Shown here: positions 10,422-22,138 of the stretch, piece by piece
Position numbering within the stretch: position 1 is the stretch's first letter
How the letters are laid out: every line of letters begins with the position of its first letter
Program-made: the position numbers and the translations under genes
Origin: Nannocystis pusilla
GTDB lineage: Bacteria; Myxococcota_A; Polyangia; Nannocystales; Nannocystaceae
Direction: 5' to 3'
Length of the DNA stretch: 64,000 nt
NCBI RefSeq assembly: GCF_026626665.1
Contig: NZ_JAPNKE010000002.1
Coordinates: 3,309,168-3,373,167 of the forward strand
The notes under the pieces: generated by a model
Databases searched by the model: none
The model's input: only the letters and a program-made list of their open reading frames with translations
Told to the model about the DNA's origin: nothing

Positions 10422-12308
10422 ATGCGTCGTCTCCGCGTCTACGGCGGCTTCCTCGACAAGCTCGACATCCGCTTCGCCGACGGCCTGAACTGCATCATCG
10501 GCGGTCGCGGCAGCGGCAAGACCACCGTCCTCGAGTTCATCCGCCACGCCCTCGACCGCGCCCCGCGTTCGGGCACCTCCGCCGCCAAGGCGGCCGAGGA
10601 TCGGCTCAAGACCTTGCTCGCCGCCAACCTCGGGACCAGCGGCTACGTCGAGCTCGAGTTCGAGAGCCAGGAGGGCCTGGTCTACCAGATCCGCCGCGGG
10701 GCCCACGACGCGCCGCAGGTCACCGACGCCGCCGGCAAGCCGGTCCGGCCCGAGGTGCTCGGCTCCTCGGTGCTCGTCGACGCCGCCATCTTCTCGCACA
10801 ACCAGATCGAGGACATCGCCCAGAGCCCGGTCGCCCAGCGCGAGCTCATCGACCGCCTGTGCGGCCAGCAGAGCCACGCCATCGAGAACCAGCTGGCGCA
10901 GACCACCTCGCGCCTGCGCGAGAACGCGCAGCGGATCATCGCCCTCCACACCCGCCTGCAGGCCGCCCAGCGCGACCTCATCGACCTCTCGAGCTGGGAG
11001 AGCAAGCTCGCGGCCGCCAACGCGGCGCTCGGCGAGGGCGGCCTGGCCGACGGGCTGCAGGCCGCGGCCGAGCACAAGGCCCTGCGCGAGCAGGAGAAGG
11101 CCGCCCTCGACCGCGTCCGCGCCGCCCTGAACAAGCTGCGCGGCCTCATCGGCGACACCGTCCTGCCGCAGGTCAAGGCGCTCGCGGCCGCCCTGCCGGA
11201 GAGCCTCCTCAAGAGTCCCAACGGACATGTCCTTTCGGACCTGTCCCGAGAGATAAACCGCAAGATCATCGAGATCGACCTCTACGTCTCCTCCCCGCTC
11301 GACAAGCTGGCCCTGCTCGAGCGCTCGGTCGACGACGCAACCGCCGCCCTCGCGGCCGTCCACGCCCCGCAGGAGGCCCGCTACGCCGAGCTCGCGGCCG
11401 TGGCCGCCAAGAGCGGGGCTCGCCTGGCCGCCCGCGACGAGGCCGCCCGCGAGGTCATGCGCCTGTCGGCCGGCAAGGGCGCGCTCGGCGAGCTGCAGGC
11501 CGAGCTCGACCAGGCCCAGCGGGCCCGCGGCGAGCTGCGCGACGAGCTGCAGCGCCTGCGCGGCGATCGCCACGCCCGCCGCAGCGCCGCCGCCGGCAAC
11601 GTCAGCGCCCACCTCGGCGGCAAGGTCCGCATCATCCTCGCCGCCGCCGCCGACGTCGTCGCCTACCGCGAGTTCCTGGTCGCGGTGATGCGCCGCTCGG
11701 GCAAGCAGTACAACGCCCCGATCGAGCGCCTCGTCGCCCAGGTCACCCCGGTCCAGCTCGGTCAGTTCGTCGACCGCGACGATCACGCGGCCCTGGCCGC
11801 GACCGCCGAGATCAACCCCGAGTTCGCCGATTCTCTGCTCAAGGCCCTGCGCGAGGCCCCGGACAAGCGGTTCGAGCTCGACGTGCTCGAGCTCGAGGAC
11901 GTCCCGCGCATCGAGCTGCAGGTCCAGGGCGACTGGCGCAGCAGCGACAAGCTGTCGACCGGGCAGAAGAGCGCCGCGATCTTGCCGATCCTCCTCATGG
12001 ACAGCGAGGCCCCGCTGCTCGTCGACCAGCCCGAGGACAACCTCGACAACAGCTTCATCACCGACGCCATCATCCCGCAGCTGGCGGCCAGCCGCGGCCG
12101 GCGTCAGCTCGTCTTCATCACCCACAACCCCAACCTCCCCGTCCTCGGCGAGGCCGCCCAGGTCATCGTCCTCGAGGCCGACGGCCGCAACGCCCGCCAG
12201 GTCGCGCAAGGCCCCGTCGAGGCGGTGAAGCAGCACATCCTGCGCCTGATGGAGGGCGGCCGCGAGGCGTTCCGGCACCGCCAGCAGCGCTACGAGGTCG
12301 CCCCCTAG
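10422..12308 (+). CDS. SMC/RecN-like coiled-coil ATPase, similar to the TrlF ATPase part
   Basis: A 628-residue ABC-type ATPase with a long central coiled coil. The Walker A motif GGRGSGKTT is at residues 27-35. The signature LSTGQKS lies near residue 510, Walker B VDQPED near 535, and a switch histidine in FITHNPNLPVLGEA. The region of about 165-400 is rich in Leu/Ala/Glu heptads. The C-terminal arrangement (DQPEDNLDN then ITHN) is typical of TrlF-like and related DNA-metabolism or defence ATPases. No PHP, nuclease or effector domain is fused and no partner gene adjoins it, so its job is open. Codons at 11223-11247 carry a palindrome element (GHVLSDLS) inside the coiled-coil region, followed by the unusually AT-rich codons GAG ATA AAC. 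Confidence 0.85.
   Translation: MRRLRVYGGFLDKLDIRFADGLNCIIGGRGSGKTTVLEFIRHALDRAPRSGTSAAKAAEDRLKTLLAANLGTSGYVELEFESQEGLVYQIRRGAHDAPQVTDAAGKPVRPEVLGSSVLVDAAIFSHNQIEDIAQSPVAQRELIDRLCGQQSHAIENQLAQTTSRLRENAQRIIALHTRLQAAQRDLIDLSSWESKLAAANAALGEGGLADGLQAAAEHKALREQEKAALDRVRAALNKLRGLIGDTVLPQVKALAAALPESLLKSPNGHVLSDLSREINRKIIEIDLYVSSPLDKLALLERSVDDATAALAAVHAPQEARYAELAAVAAKSGARLAARDEAAREVMRLSAGKGALGELQAELDQAQRARGELRDELQRLRGDRHARRSAAAGNVSAHLGGKVRIILAAAADVVAYREFLVAVMRRSGKQYNAPIERLVAQVTPVQLGQFVDRDDHAALAATAEINPEFADSLLKALREAPDKRFELDVLELEDVPRIELQVQGDWRSSDKLSTGQKSAAILPILLMDSEAPLLVDQPEDNLDNSFITDAIIPQLAASRGRRQLVFITHNPNLPVLGEAAQVIVLEADGRNARQVAQGPVEAVKQHILRLMEGGREAFRHRQQRYEVAP
11223..11247. repeat. In-gene palindrome element in the ATPase coiled coil
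   Basis: A complete GGACATGTCC (11223-11232) followed by TTTCGGACCTGTCCC. The last 17 bases equal the element at 4537-4553. Confidence 0.75.
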
Positions 12309-12495
12309 CCGCGCGTGCCGGCGGCTCGTTTTCCGGCCCGTGTCGCCGCGCATCGCCCCCATTCCCTCACGACGCCCCGGGCCGGACCGGGCGCACACAT
12401 CGGCCGGCCCTCACCGACACATCCGGCGCCCGGACTCGCGCGCAACCGCGTGCACGACTTGGTCGCTCGGGCGCCGGTGATATAGTCCGCCGCGG

Positions 12496-14127
<1,632 letters not shown>

Positions 14128-14203
14128 CGCGCGAGCGCCCGCGACGCGGACCCGGGGACGTACCCCGACGCGCCGACGAGCCTTCACGCGCAAGGCCACA
14201 CGG

Positions 14204-14280
14204 CACATCCTCGAGGACATGTCCGAATGCCCATGTTCTCGAGGACATGCTCCATCGAGCATGCCCGTGAGTACATGTAA
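14204..14280. repeat. Palindrome cluster at a convergent junction
   Basis: Five cores, including a complete GGACATGTCC (14215-14224) and the hairpin CATGCTC-catc-GAGCATG (14246-14263). It lies between the kinase stop and the pseudokinase stop. A minor ten-base repeat CCCCGCCGCT is present three times at 14311-14340. Confidence 0.8.
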
Positions 14281-14339
14281 AACCGACCCCGCGACGTCGA
14301 CGCGCCGAGGCCCCGCCGCTCCCCGCCGCTCCCCGCCGC

Positions 14340-15245
14340 TCAGCGTCCGACCGGCGGCCGGAAGTCGGCCAGCTCCGTCGCCGGGTCGCCGCCGTCGATC
14401 GCTACCAGCGCCGACGCGAACTCGTACACGGTGGGGTGGCGGCGGCTCGCCTCGCGGGCGACCGCCTTGAGCGCCACCTCGGCTTGCGCTCGCGTCAGCT
14501 TGCCCTCGTCGGCGCGGTACGGGCCGGGGGTGCCCGCGCGCTCCACCGCCGGCGGCGCCCCGTCGCGCGCGGGCGGTGGCCGGTGAGCAGGTGGATCATC
14601 AGCACGCCTAGCGCATAGATGTCGGAGCGGACGGTCGGCTGCTCGCCGGCCACCTGTTCGGGCGACATGTACACCGGGAACACCGTCGACGGTTCGAACA
14701 CCTCGGCGAGCTCGGGCCGCCACTCCGGGAACGCGCGGCGGTACGCGCGGGCCAGGCCGAAGCCCATCACCAGCACCCGCGGGCGATCGTCCGACTCGTC
14801 CTCCATCGGCTCCTCGCAGAAGCAGTTCTCCGGCTTCAGGTCGCCGTGGACGATCACTGGGCGTGGGCGTAGGCCAGCCCGCGGCACACGTCGAGCAGCA
14901 CCGACCGCGCCTCCGGCCACGGCATGGGCCCGCGGGTGGCGATGGCGGTGGCGAGGTCGACGCCCTCGCGCGGGCTCATCGCCTGGAGCACGGTCTGCTC
15001 GACGCGGAACGGCAGGTAGCACGAGCCGCCGGTGACGAATTGTGCATCACGCGGTCGGCCTGGAGATCGGCGCGCAACGTCTGCACCGCCGCCTCGTCGC
15101 ACGTGTACTGGCGGCTGAACACGCGCACGTTCGACGCGCGGAAGCCCCGGAAGAAGCCGCGATAGATCCGGCCGGTCTCGTTGGCGCAGATCAGGCGCGC
15201 GAGCTCGAAGTCGCCGTAGAGGCGCGGCAGCGGCTCCTCGGTCAC
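14340..15245 (-). CDS. Probable pseudokinase (three frame breaks)
   Basis: Joining four pieces gives one Hanks-type kinase-like protein of about 300 residues. It starts with GTG 15245 (TEEPLPRLYGDFELARLICA). The glycine loop is missing (CANETGRIYRG), the VAIK lysine is absent (SNVRVFSRQY), the catalytic loop reads HGDLKPEN, and DFG is replaced by GFG. SPEQ and the DIYALGVLMIHLLTG helix remain. Losing the loop, lysine and metal aspartate together suggests a pseudokinase rather than an active enzyme. Breaks are near 15035-15045, 14856-14862 and 14575-14585. It could be a decaying gene or a divergent regulator disturbed by sequence errors. It diverges from pyruvate carboxylase. Confidence 0.65.
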
Positions 15246-15402
15246 ACCTGCACCATACCGCACGGAGGCCCTGCCGCCCCACCTGCGCGGCTCGCGTAGG
15301 GCCCGCGCCAGAACGCGCGCAGACCGTGTTCTCCCGCCCCCGCGCCGTGTCATCGCACCCCGCCCCACGCGCGCACGCGAGCTCTGCTATCTCCGACGCG
15401 CC

Positions 15403-18400
15403 ATGGCCCCCACGACTCGACCGATCCGCAAGCTCCTCTGTGCCAACCGCGGCGAGATCGCGATCCGGGTGTTCCGCGCCGCAACCGAGCTGGGGATCCG
15501 CACCGTGGCGATCTTCAGCCACGAAGATCGCGTCCACCTCCACCGCTACAAGGCCGACGAGGCCTACCTGGTCGGCAAGGGCAAGACCCCCGTCGGGGCC
15601 TACCTCGACATCGACGCCATCGTCGCCCTCGCCGCGGCCCACGACGTCGACGCCATCCACCCCGGTTACGGCTTCTTGTCGGAGAAGAGCGCCCTCGCGC
15701 GCGCCTGCGCGGCCGCCGGCATCGCCTTCGTCGGGCCCTCGGCCGAGGCGCTCGACACCTTCGGCGACAAGACCGCCGCGCGCACCCTCGCCATCGCCAG
15801 CGGCGTCCCCGTCGTCCCCGGCAGCGACGGTCCCGTCCCCGATCTGCCCGCCGCGCGCGCGTTCGCGGCCGCCCACGGCTTCCCGATCATCGTCAAGGCC
15901 GCCATGGGCGGGGGCGGCCGCGGCATGCGGGTCGTCCGCAGCGAGGACGAGCTCGACGAGGCGTTCACGCGCGCCGCCAGCGAGGCCAAGGCCGCCTTCG
16001 GCGACGGCACCGTCTTCCTCGAGCGGTACGTCGGCGCCGCCCGCCACGTCGAGGTGCAGATCCTGGGCGATCGCACCGGCGAGGTCGTGCACCTGTTCGA
16101 GCGCGACTGCTCGGTCCAGCGCCGCCACCAGAAGGTCGTCGAGATGGCGCCCGCGCTCGGCCTCTCCGACGAGACGCGCGCCGGCCTGCACGGCGACGCC
16201 CTCCGGCTGGCGCGCGCGGTCGGCTACGAGAACGCCGGCACCGTCGAGTTCCTGGTCGATGAGACAGGCCGCCACTACTTCATCGAGGTCAACCCGAGGA
16301 TCCAGGTCGAGCACACCGTCACCGAGGAGATCACCGGGGTCGATCTCGTGCAGGCGCAGATCCGGATCGCCGGCGGCGCCACCCTCCACGACCTCGGCCT
16401 CCATCAGGACGCGATCGTCGCGCGCGGCCACGCCATCCAGTGCCGGATCACCACCGAAGATCCGCGGGCCCAGTTCCGCCCCGACACCGGCCGGATCGAG
16501 GCTTACCGCTCGGCCAGCGGCATGGGCATCCGCCTCGACGGCGGCTCGGGCTACAGCGGCGCCGTCATCACCCCGCACTACGACTCGCTGCTCGTCAAGG
16601 TCACCGCGCGCGGCAACACCTTCGAGGTCGCGCGGCACAAGTTGCTGCGCGCCCTCGCCGAGTTCCGGATCCGCGGCGTCAAGACCAACATCCCCTTCCT
16701 TCAAAACGTCCTCACCCACCCCAAGTTCGTCGCCGGCGACATCACCACCGGCTTCGTCGACGGCACCCCCGAGCTGTTCGACTTGCCCACCCGGCGCAAC
16801 CGCGCCCAGCGGCTGCTCCGCTTCCTCGCCGAGGTCGCGGTCAACGGCCCCACCACGCCGTGGGCCACCCGCAACCCGCCCGCGCGCATCGACCCCGAGA
16901 TCCCCGACACCCGCGAAGGCGCCCGTCTGTCCGGCTGGCGCGACCTCCTGCGCGACAAGGGCCCCAAGGCCTTCGCCGCGGCCGTGCGCGCCCACCCTGG
17001 CCTGCTCCTCACCGACACCACCTGGCGCGACGCCCATCAATCGCTGCTCGCCACCCGCGTCCGCACCATCGACCTCCTCGCCATCGCCCCGGCGACCGCC
17101 CGCGTGCTCGCCCCGGCCTTCAGCCTCGAGATGTGGGGCGGCGCCACCTTCGACGTCGCCCTCCGCTTCCTCCGCGAAGATCCGTGGGACCGCCTCGAGC
17201 GCCTGCGCGCGCTCGTCCCCAACATCCCGTTCCAGATGCTGCTGCGCGGCGCCAACGCCGTCGGCTACACCAACTACCCCGACAACGTCGTGCGCCGGTT
17301 CGTGCGCCTGTCGGCCGAGCGCGGCGTCGACGTGTTCCGGATCTTCGACTGCCTCAACTACACCGAGAACCTCAAGCTCGGCGTCGACGCCGTCGGCGAG
17401 GCCGGCGGCGTGATCGAGGCCGCGCTCTGCTACACCGGCGACGTCGCCGACCCCGGGCGCACCAAGTACTCGCTGCAGTACTACGTCGACCTCGCCGGCA
17501 AGCTGGTCGAGATGGGCACCCACGTGCTCGCCATCAAGGACATGGCCGGCCTGTTGCGCCCGCGCGCCGCCATGATGCTCGTCGAGGCCCTGCGCGCCGC
17601 TCACCCCGACGTCCCGATCCACGTCCACACCCACGACACGGCCGGCACCGGCGTCGCCTCCATGCTCGCCGCCTCGCTGGCCGGCGCCGACATCGTCGAC
17701 GCGGCGATCACCGCCATGGCCGGCGTCACCTCGCAGCCGGCCCTCGGGGCCATCGTCGCCGCGCTCCACGGCAGCGAGCGCGACACCGGCCTCGCGATCG
17801 CCGACCTCCAGCCGCTCGGCAACTACTGGGAGCAGGCGCGCGGCCTCTACGCCCCGTTCGAGGCCGGCAACCTCAGCGGCAGCGCCGACGTGTACCTGCA
17901 CGAGATGCCCGGCGGCCAGCTCACCAACCTGCAGTTCCAGGCCAACGCCCTCGGCCTCGCCTCGCGCTGGCCCGCGATCAAGCGCGCCTACGCGGCCGCC
18001 AACCGCCTGCTCGGCGACGTCATCAAGGTCACCCCGTCCTCCAAGGTCGTCGGCGACCTGGCCCAGTTCATGGTCCAGAACGACCTCGACGAGGCCGCAG
18101 TGCTGGCGCAGGCCGACACCCTGTCGTTCCCCAGCTTCGTCGTCGAGTTCTTCCAGGGCCACCTCGGCCAGCCCTACGGCGGCTTCCCCGAGCCGCTGCG
18201 CACCAAGGTCCTACGCGGGCGTCCCAGCTTCGACGGCCGCCCCGGCGCCGCCTTGCCCGACTTCGACTTCGACGCCCTCGCCGCCGAGCTGCGCAAGCTC
18301 ACCACCATGCCGCTGCGCGACGTCGACGTCGTCTCGGCCGCGCTCTACCCGAGCGTGTTCCGCGACTACCTCGCGTTCCGCACCCAGTTCGCCGACGTCT

Positions 18401-18851
18401 CGCGCCTGCCGACGCGGGCCTTCTTCGCCGGGCTGCCGGTCGGCGAGGAGCTCAGCGTGGAGATCGAGCAAGGCAAGACGCTGATCGTGCGCATGAAGGC
18501 GGTCGGCGAGCTCGGCCCCGACGGCCAGCGCGACGTCTTCTTCGAGCTCAACGGCCAGCCCCGCTCGCTGCGGATCCCCGACAAGTCGGCCACCCAGACC
18601 GTCAAGCAGCGCGAGCGCGCCGCCCCCGACGATCCGGCCGCCGTCGCCGCGCCCATGCCCGGCGCGGTCACCGAGCTGCGCGTCGCCGTCGGCGACAAGG
18701 TGGCCGCCGGCACCCCCTGGTCGTCCTCTCCGCCATGAAGATGGAGACCGTCGTCGCCGCCCCGCACCCCGGCGTCGTCCGCCGCTTCGCCGTCGCCGTC
18801 GCCGACAACCTCGACGCCGGCGACCTCCTGCTGGTCCTCGCGCCCGCATGA
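15403..18851 (+). CDS. pyc: Pyruvate carboxylase (one frame break before the biotin domain)
   Basis: Carboxylates pyruvate to oxaloacetate using ATP and biotin, feeding the TCA cycle. A full-length single-chain enzyme of about 1150 residues. Biotin carboxylase is at about 1-470 (KLLCANRGEIAIRVFRAATE, HPGYGFLSE, the GGGGRGMR loop), the carboxyltransferase at about 540-830 (MWGGATFDVALRFL, NYPDNVV, FDCLNYTENL), and the biotinyl domain at the end with AMKME. The frame breaks at the C run around 18713-18717; one added C restores GTPLVVLSAMKME. As this is a central enzyme with every domain conserved, a sequencing indel is the likely cause. A repeat-rich region follows. Confidence 0.93.
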
Positions 18852-18910
18852 CCTTGGGGACATGCTCGCAACGGCATGTCCTGTCACCCATGTCTCTCCG
18901 GGCATGTCCC
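18852..18910. repeat. Palindrome cluster after pyruvate carboxylase
   Basis: Cores GGACATGC, GGCATGTCC, CCATGTC and GGGCATGTCCCC follow the stop codon at once. The cluster merges into the tandem repeat that starts at 18900. Confidence 0.75.
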
Positions 18911-19197
18911 CGGCGATACGCCCGATCGTCGGCCTCAACCGCGCGCGAAGCCGACGAGCGGCCCTGGCCCTCGGCGCGCACGGCCTCGAGTCATGCCCGA
19001 AGCGTCATATCCCATGCGCCATGCCTCCGAGGGCATGTCCCCGACGCCGCGCCTCATCGTCGGCCTCGCCAGCACGCGAAGCCGACGAGCGGCGCTGGCC
19101 CTCGCGCCGGCGTCATGCCCGAAGCGGATGTCCCATACGCCATGTCTATGAGGGCATGTTCCATAAGACATGCCACATCGTCGGCAGGGCCGACGCA
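18900..19197. repeat. Tandem repeat of 121-131 bp, two full units and one partial
   Basis: Each unit opens with GGGCATGT (18900, 19031, 19152). It carries a second hairpin TCGTCGGC...GCCGACGA (18926/18950, 19057/19081, 19178/19189) and then TCATGCCCGAAGCG. The third unit has lost most of its middle. Most of the 386 bp gap between pyruvate carboxylase and the next lipoprotein is this repeat; I see no gene in it. Confidence 0.8.
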
Positions 19198-19237
19198 CCG
19201 CGCCAGGGCGGCCGTGTATTCGCAGTCCGGTCGCTCC

Positions 19238-19915
19238 TCAGCCGGCTTTCGCCTCACCTTCAGACCGGGGCGTCGCACGCGCTCGTGCCTTCTCCGCCGA
19301 GGTTTCGGCCGCCCGCTCGCCCTTCAGCAGCCGGCTTTCCGGCTCACCTTTAAACACGTCCGGACCGTGGCGGCGCACGATCTCGGCCTCCATCACCTCG
19401 TTGTAGCCGCGCGCGTGCTCGGCGATCGTCTCGTCGATCACGCAGCCCGCGACCTCGCGCAGCGTCACCTTGTACTGCTCGCGCAAGATCCGGGCGTACT
19501 CGTAGCGGCACGCCGCCGGGTAACCGTACGTCTCGAGCGCCAGCTCGTTCCTGGCGACGGCCGCCCGCGCGTCGCCCTTGCCTCGCTCGTACGCGTCCTC
19601 CGCCAGCGACTCGACCTGCTTCACCGGCCCGTCCTGCGCCGCCTCACCAGCGACCACCGGCGCACCCACGTCCGCGAGCGAGCCGTCCGCCAGCGGCTCG
19701 ACCCGCTTCACCGGCCCGTCCTGCCCCGCCTCGCCGGCGACCGGAGCCGGCGCGTCCGCATCGCCGGCACCCTCGGTCTCCTGCACCGCGCTCGGCACCT
19801 GGCGCCCCACCCACGGCTCCTGCGCCGGCTCGTCCGGCACGCGGATCCGCGGCGGTGGTTCGTGCGCGGTACATGCGAGCGACATCAGGGCGACGAGCAG
19901 CAGCGAGCTCCGCAT
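19238..19915 (-). CDS. Lipoprotein of unknown function with an internal duplication
   Basis: A 225-residue predicted lipoprotein. ATG 19915 gives MRSSLLLVALMSLACTAHEP, with a cleavage site before the cysteine of SLAC. A Pro/Glu-rich segment then contains a direct duplication: VAGEAGQDGPVKRVEPLAD and VAGEAAQDGPVKQVESLAE. The C-terminal half is helical and charged (YEYARILREQYKVTLREVAG). No family is recognised. It converges on pyruvate carboxylase across the tandem repeats. Confidence 0.7.
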   Translation of the reverse strand: MRSSLLLVALMSLACTAHEPPPRIRVPDEPAQEPWVGRQVPSAVQETEGAGDADAPAPVAGEAGQDGPVKRVEPLADGSLADVGAPVVAGEAAQDGPVKQVESLAEDAYERGKGDARAAVARNELALETYGYPAACRYEYARILREQYKVTLREVAGCVIDETIAEHARGYNEVMEAEIVRRHGPDVFKGEPESRLLKGERAAETSAEKARARATPRSEGEAKAG

Positions 19916-20343
19916 GGTTTCAAGTGTACGCCCCGCTCCGGCCGGCGATCCGACCGCGATCGGCCCGCGCCCTTCACGCGCCGCCCAGACCATGGACTCG
20001 TCGTCGCTCACCCTCTGCGCCGCGGCTCGTCGGCGACGGCTCGGGCGGCTCCAGCGGGCGGCGCGTCCACGCGGGCATGAAACATCGTCCGCGAACCCGA
20101 CGCCACCGGGTCCCGCCGCTCCATGTCCTTCAGGACATGACTTTCAAAACATGTCCTATTCACCAGGCTAACTCGACTGCAGGAGCCGCAGCGCGGTCCT
20201 GTGCATCTGCCTCGCGTTCGGCCCCCGCCGCGAGCGAAAGCGTGCGTTCGCTACGCCGTGCTCCGGCGCCGCCTCGCCGCCCTGCGGACCTGCCCCTCGC
20301 TTCGGCATGCGGGGCGCCCCGGCCCGCGGTATCGTTCCCCGCG
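19916..20343. other. 428-bp divergent intergenic region
   Basis: Between the start of the lipoprotein gene and the start of the zinc-ribbon gene. Apart from the palindrome pair at 20121-20158 I see no gene, RNA or clear promoter; the open frames here have no protein-like features. Confidence 0.5.
20121..20158. repeat. Palindrome cluster in a divergent region
   Basis: A perfect hairpin CATGTCC-ttca-GGACATG (20122-20139), then ACATGTCC at 20149. It is one of the few copies lying upstream of genes on both sides. Confidence 0.75.
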
Positions 20344-20754
20344 GTGGACACCACCGTCACCGCCTGGGGCCTGTGGGACTGCACGCGCTGCGGGCAGAAG
20401 GACATCAGCGGCCGCGACAAGCGCTGCCCTTCGTGCGGCGACCCGCGCGAGCAGCACGAGCTCGACGCCATGCGGCCGCCCGACGACGCCGCCTTCGAAG
20501 GCGCGGTCGTCCGCGGCGACGGCCACGACGGCCTGCGCTTCGCCGAGATCGCCACCAACGGCGACCGCGAGCGCACCGTCCAGGACGGCAGCTACGCCGT
20601 CGTGTTCGCCTACGGCGACGAGGGCGAGACCTACACTCGCGACACCCCGAAGGCCGAGTACGACGGCTGGCAGGCCGGCGAGCCCGTCCTCGTCAGCGTC
20701 GACCACCTCCACGGCCCCACCGGCGTCCGCCGCCCGACCGACCCCGAACCATGA
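20344..20754 (+). CDS. Small zinc-ribbon protein of unknown function
   Basis: A 136-residue protein starting at GTG 20344. It opens with WGLWDCTRCGQKDISGRDKRCPSCGDPRE, a four-cysteine ribbon resembling the RanBP2 type. A predicted all-beta domain follows (RTVQDGSYAVVFAYGDEGET), possibly an SH3-like or OB-like fold. No catalytic motif is visible. The longer upstream frame is rejected because it is low-complexity and runs through the repeat at 20121-20158. Confidence 0.7.
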   Translation: MDTTVTAWGLWDCTRCGQKDISGRDKRCPSCGDPREQHELDAMRPPDDAAFEGAVVRGDGHDGLRFAEIATNGDRERTVQDGSYAVVFAYGDEGETYTRDTPKAEYDGWQAGEPVLVSVDHLHGPTGVRRPTDPEP

Positions 20755-20850
20755 CATCATGTCCGCGAGAGCATGTCCGTTTCAACAGGTTCGATCGGGC
20801 ATGCTCATTTTACCATGTCTCTAAGGACATGACCAGATAGACATATGCAT
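20751..20850. repeat. Palindrome cluster at a convergent junction
   Basis: At least five cores in 100 bp, including CATGTC-tctaag-GACATG (20815-20832). The DNA is noticeably richer in A and T than its surroundings (TCATTTTACC, GATAGACATATGC). Confidence 0.75.
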
Positions 20851-21019
20851 AGAGCTGCCGACACCGCAGCGAGACCTTCGCCCGCCGCCTCTCACGAGCC
20901 CGCACACCGAGTCGCCAGCCTCGGGTACAGCAACTCGTCCCAAGCCCCCGACACTCGGTTCGCGCCGCACTGGAGCCGCGAGACTCGCCCGCGGACGGGG
21001 TCGCTCGATATCCCGACCG

Positions 21020-22060
21020 CTACGGCTCGCAGCCGATCCGCTCCCCCGCCAGCGCGACGTCATCAAAATACAGCGTCATCGTCTGTCCGCCGTAGCTCTC
21101 CCACCCGAGCTTGAAGTCGACCAACGACGGCTGCCAGTCGGGCTTGCTGAGCCACTGCTGGTCGACGTCCGGCGTCGGTTCGCCGTCGATCACCAGCCCT
21201 GGCACCTCCGTCCCGTCGACCCACGTCGTCAGCCCCGGCGCGGCCGAATCGATCAAAAACTCCACGCACGTCCACTCGCCCGGCGTCGGCGCCACGCTGA
21301 GGGCGATCCCCGCCGGGCTCAGCGCCGGCAGCGTCGCGTCGTCCGACTCGCGGTTCCACATCAGGATCGTCGACTGCCCGCCCATCCGCAGGTCCTTCCC
21401 GCCGCCGTCGGCGCTGTCGCGCAGCGTCACGAACGTCACGTGGCCTTGCCCGAGCGCGGCCTCGAAGCGGACCCATAGCCGCCCGTACACCTGCGGCCCT
21501 ATCGCCGCGATCGCCTCCGTGTTGGCGACGAACACGTGATCGCAGTACCCGCCCCCGCCATCGACGCGCAGCGACTGCATGCCCGTGTGGGCCACCGCCC
21601 CGTCGATCGCCAGCGTCCCGGTCCCGCTGCAGTTCGGCGACGTCACCATCCACAGCGACGGATCCGGCATCCCGCCCGCGGCCGCCGATTCGAAATCGTC
21701 GCACAGCGGCAGATCGGCACACCCCTCGACCGGCGCCTCCGTGGTGCTCGCGTCCGTCGTCCCGGTCGTCTCGCCCGTCGTCGCCGCGGCAGTCGTCCCC
21801 GCGGTCGTCGTCGTCGGCGACGTCGACGTCGGCGTGCCCGTGCTCGTGCTCGTGCCCGTGCTCGTGTCCGGCTCGGGCGTCGTCGTGCCCGTCGTCGAGC
21901 TCGTCGTCGTCGCAGCGCTCGTCCCCTCGCTCGCGCTGTCGGCCGGCGCCTGCCCGCAGGCAGTCAGCGCCGGCAGCAGCCATCCCATCGCTCGCGCCGC
22001 GCGTCCGAGCCCGCGCGCCCGCTCTCGCGCCACCTGCAGTGTCCCGGGTGTCTCCGCCAT
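21020..22060 (-). CDS. Lipoprotein with Thr-rich linker and ConA/LamG-like domain
   Basis: About 346 residues. A hydrophobic signal (MGWLLPALTACGQ) carries lipobox LTAC; the start is ATG 22060 or the inner ATG 21988. A linker of about 75 residues made of T, S, G and E follows. The C-terminal domain of about 220 residues, with CDDFESAAAGGMPDPSLW, YGRLWVRFEAALGQGHVTF and LYFDDVALAGE, has the beta-sandwich pattern of concanavalin-like polysaccharide-lyase or lectin domains. It is probably surface-exposed and binds or cleaves a glycan; no catalytic residue can be assigned. It diverges from an FG-GAP lipoprotein gene over 78 bp. Confidence 0.8.
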   Translation of the reverse strand: MAETPGTLQVARERARGLGRAARAMGWLLPALTACGQAPADSASEGTSAATTTSSTTGTTTPEPDTSTGTSTSTGTPTSTSPTTTTAGTTAAATTGETTGTTDASTTEAPVEGCADLPLCDDFESAAAGGMPDPSLWMVTSPNCSGTGTLAIDGAVAHTGMQSLRVDGGGGYCDHVFVANTEAIAAIGPQVYGRLWVRFEAALGQGHVTFVTLRDSADGGGKDLRMGGQSTILMWNRESDDATLPALSPAGIALSVAPTPGEWTCVEFLIDSAAPGLTTWVDGTEVPGLVIDGEPTPDVDQQWLSKPDWQPSLVDFKLGWESYGGQTMTLYFDDVALAGERIGCEP

Positions 22061-22138
22061 CCGCGCATGGTACCTGTCCGGCGCCCGTCCACGGACTTCC
22101 GCGCACGCAGAGTCGGGCCGCCGGTGTATCGTCGCTCC

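Noticed and set aside
14854..18162. A 1102-codon open frame on the minus strand
   Set aside because: It is antisense to pyruvate carboxylase; only its last codons are real, being part of the pseudokinase.
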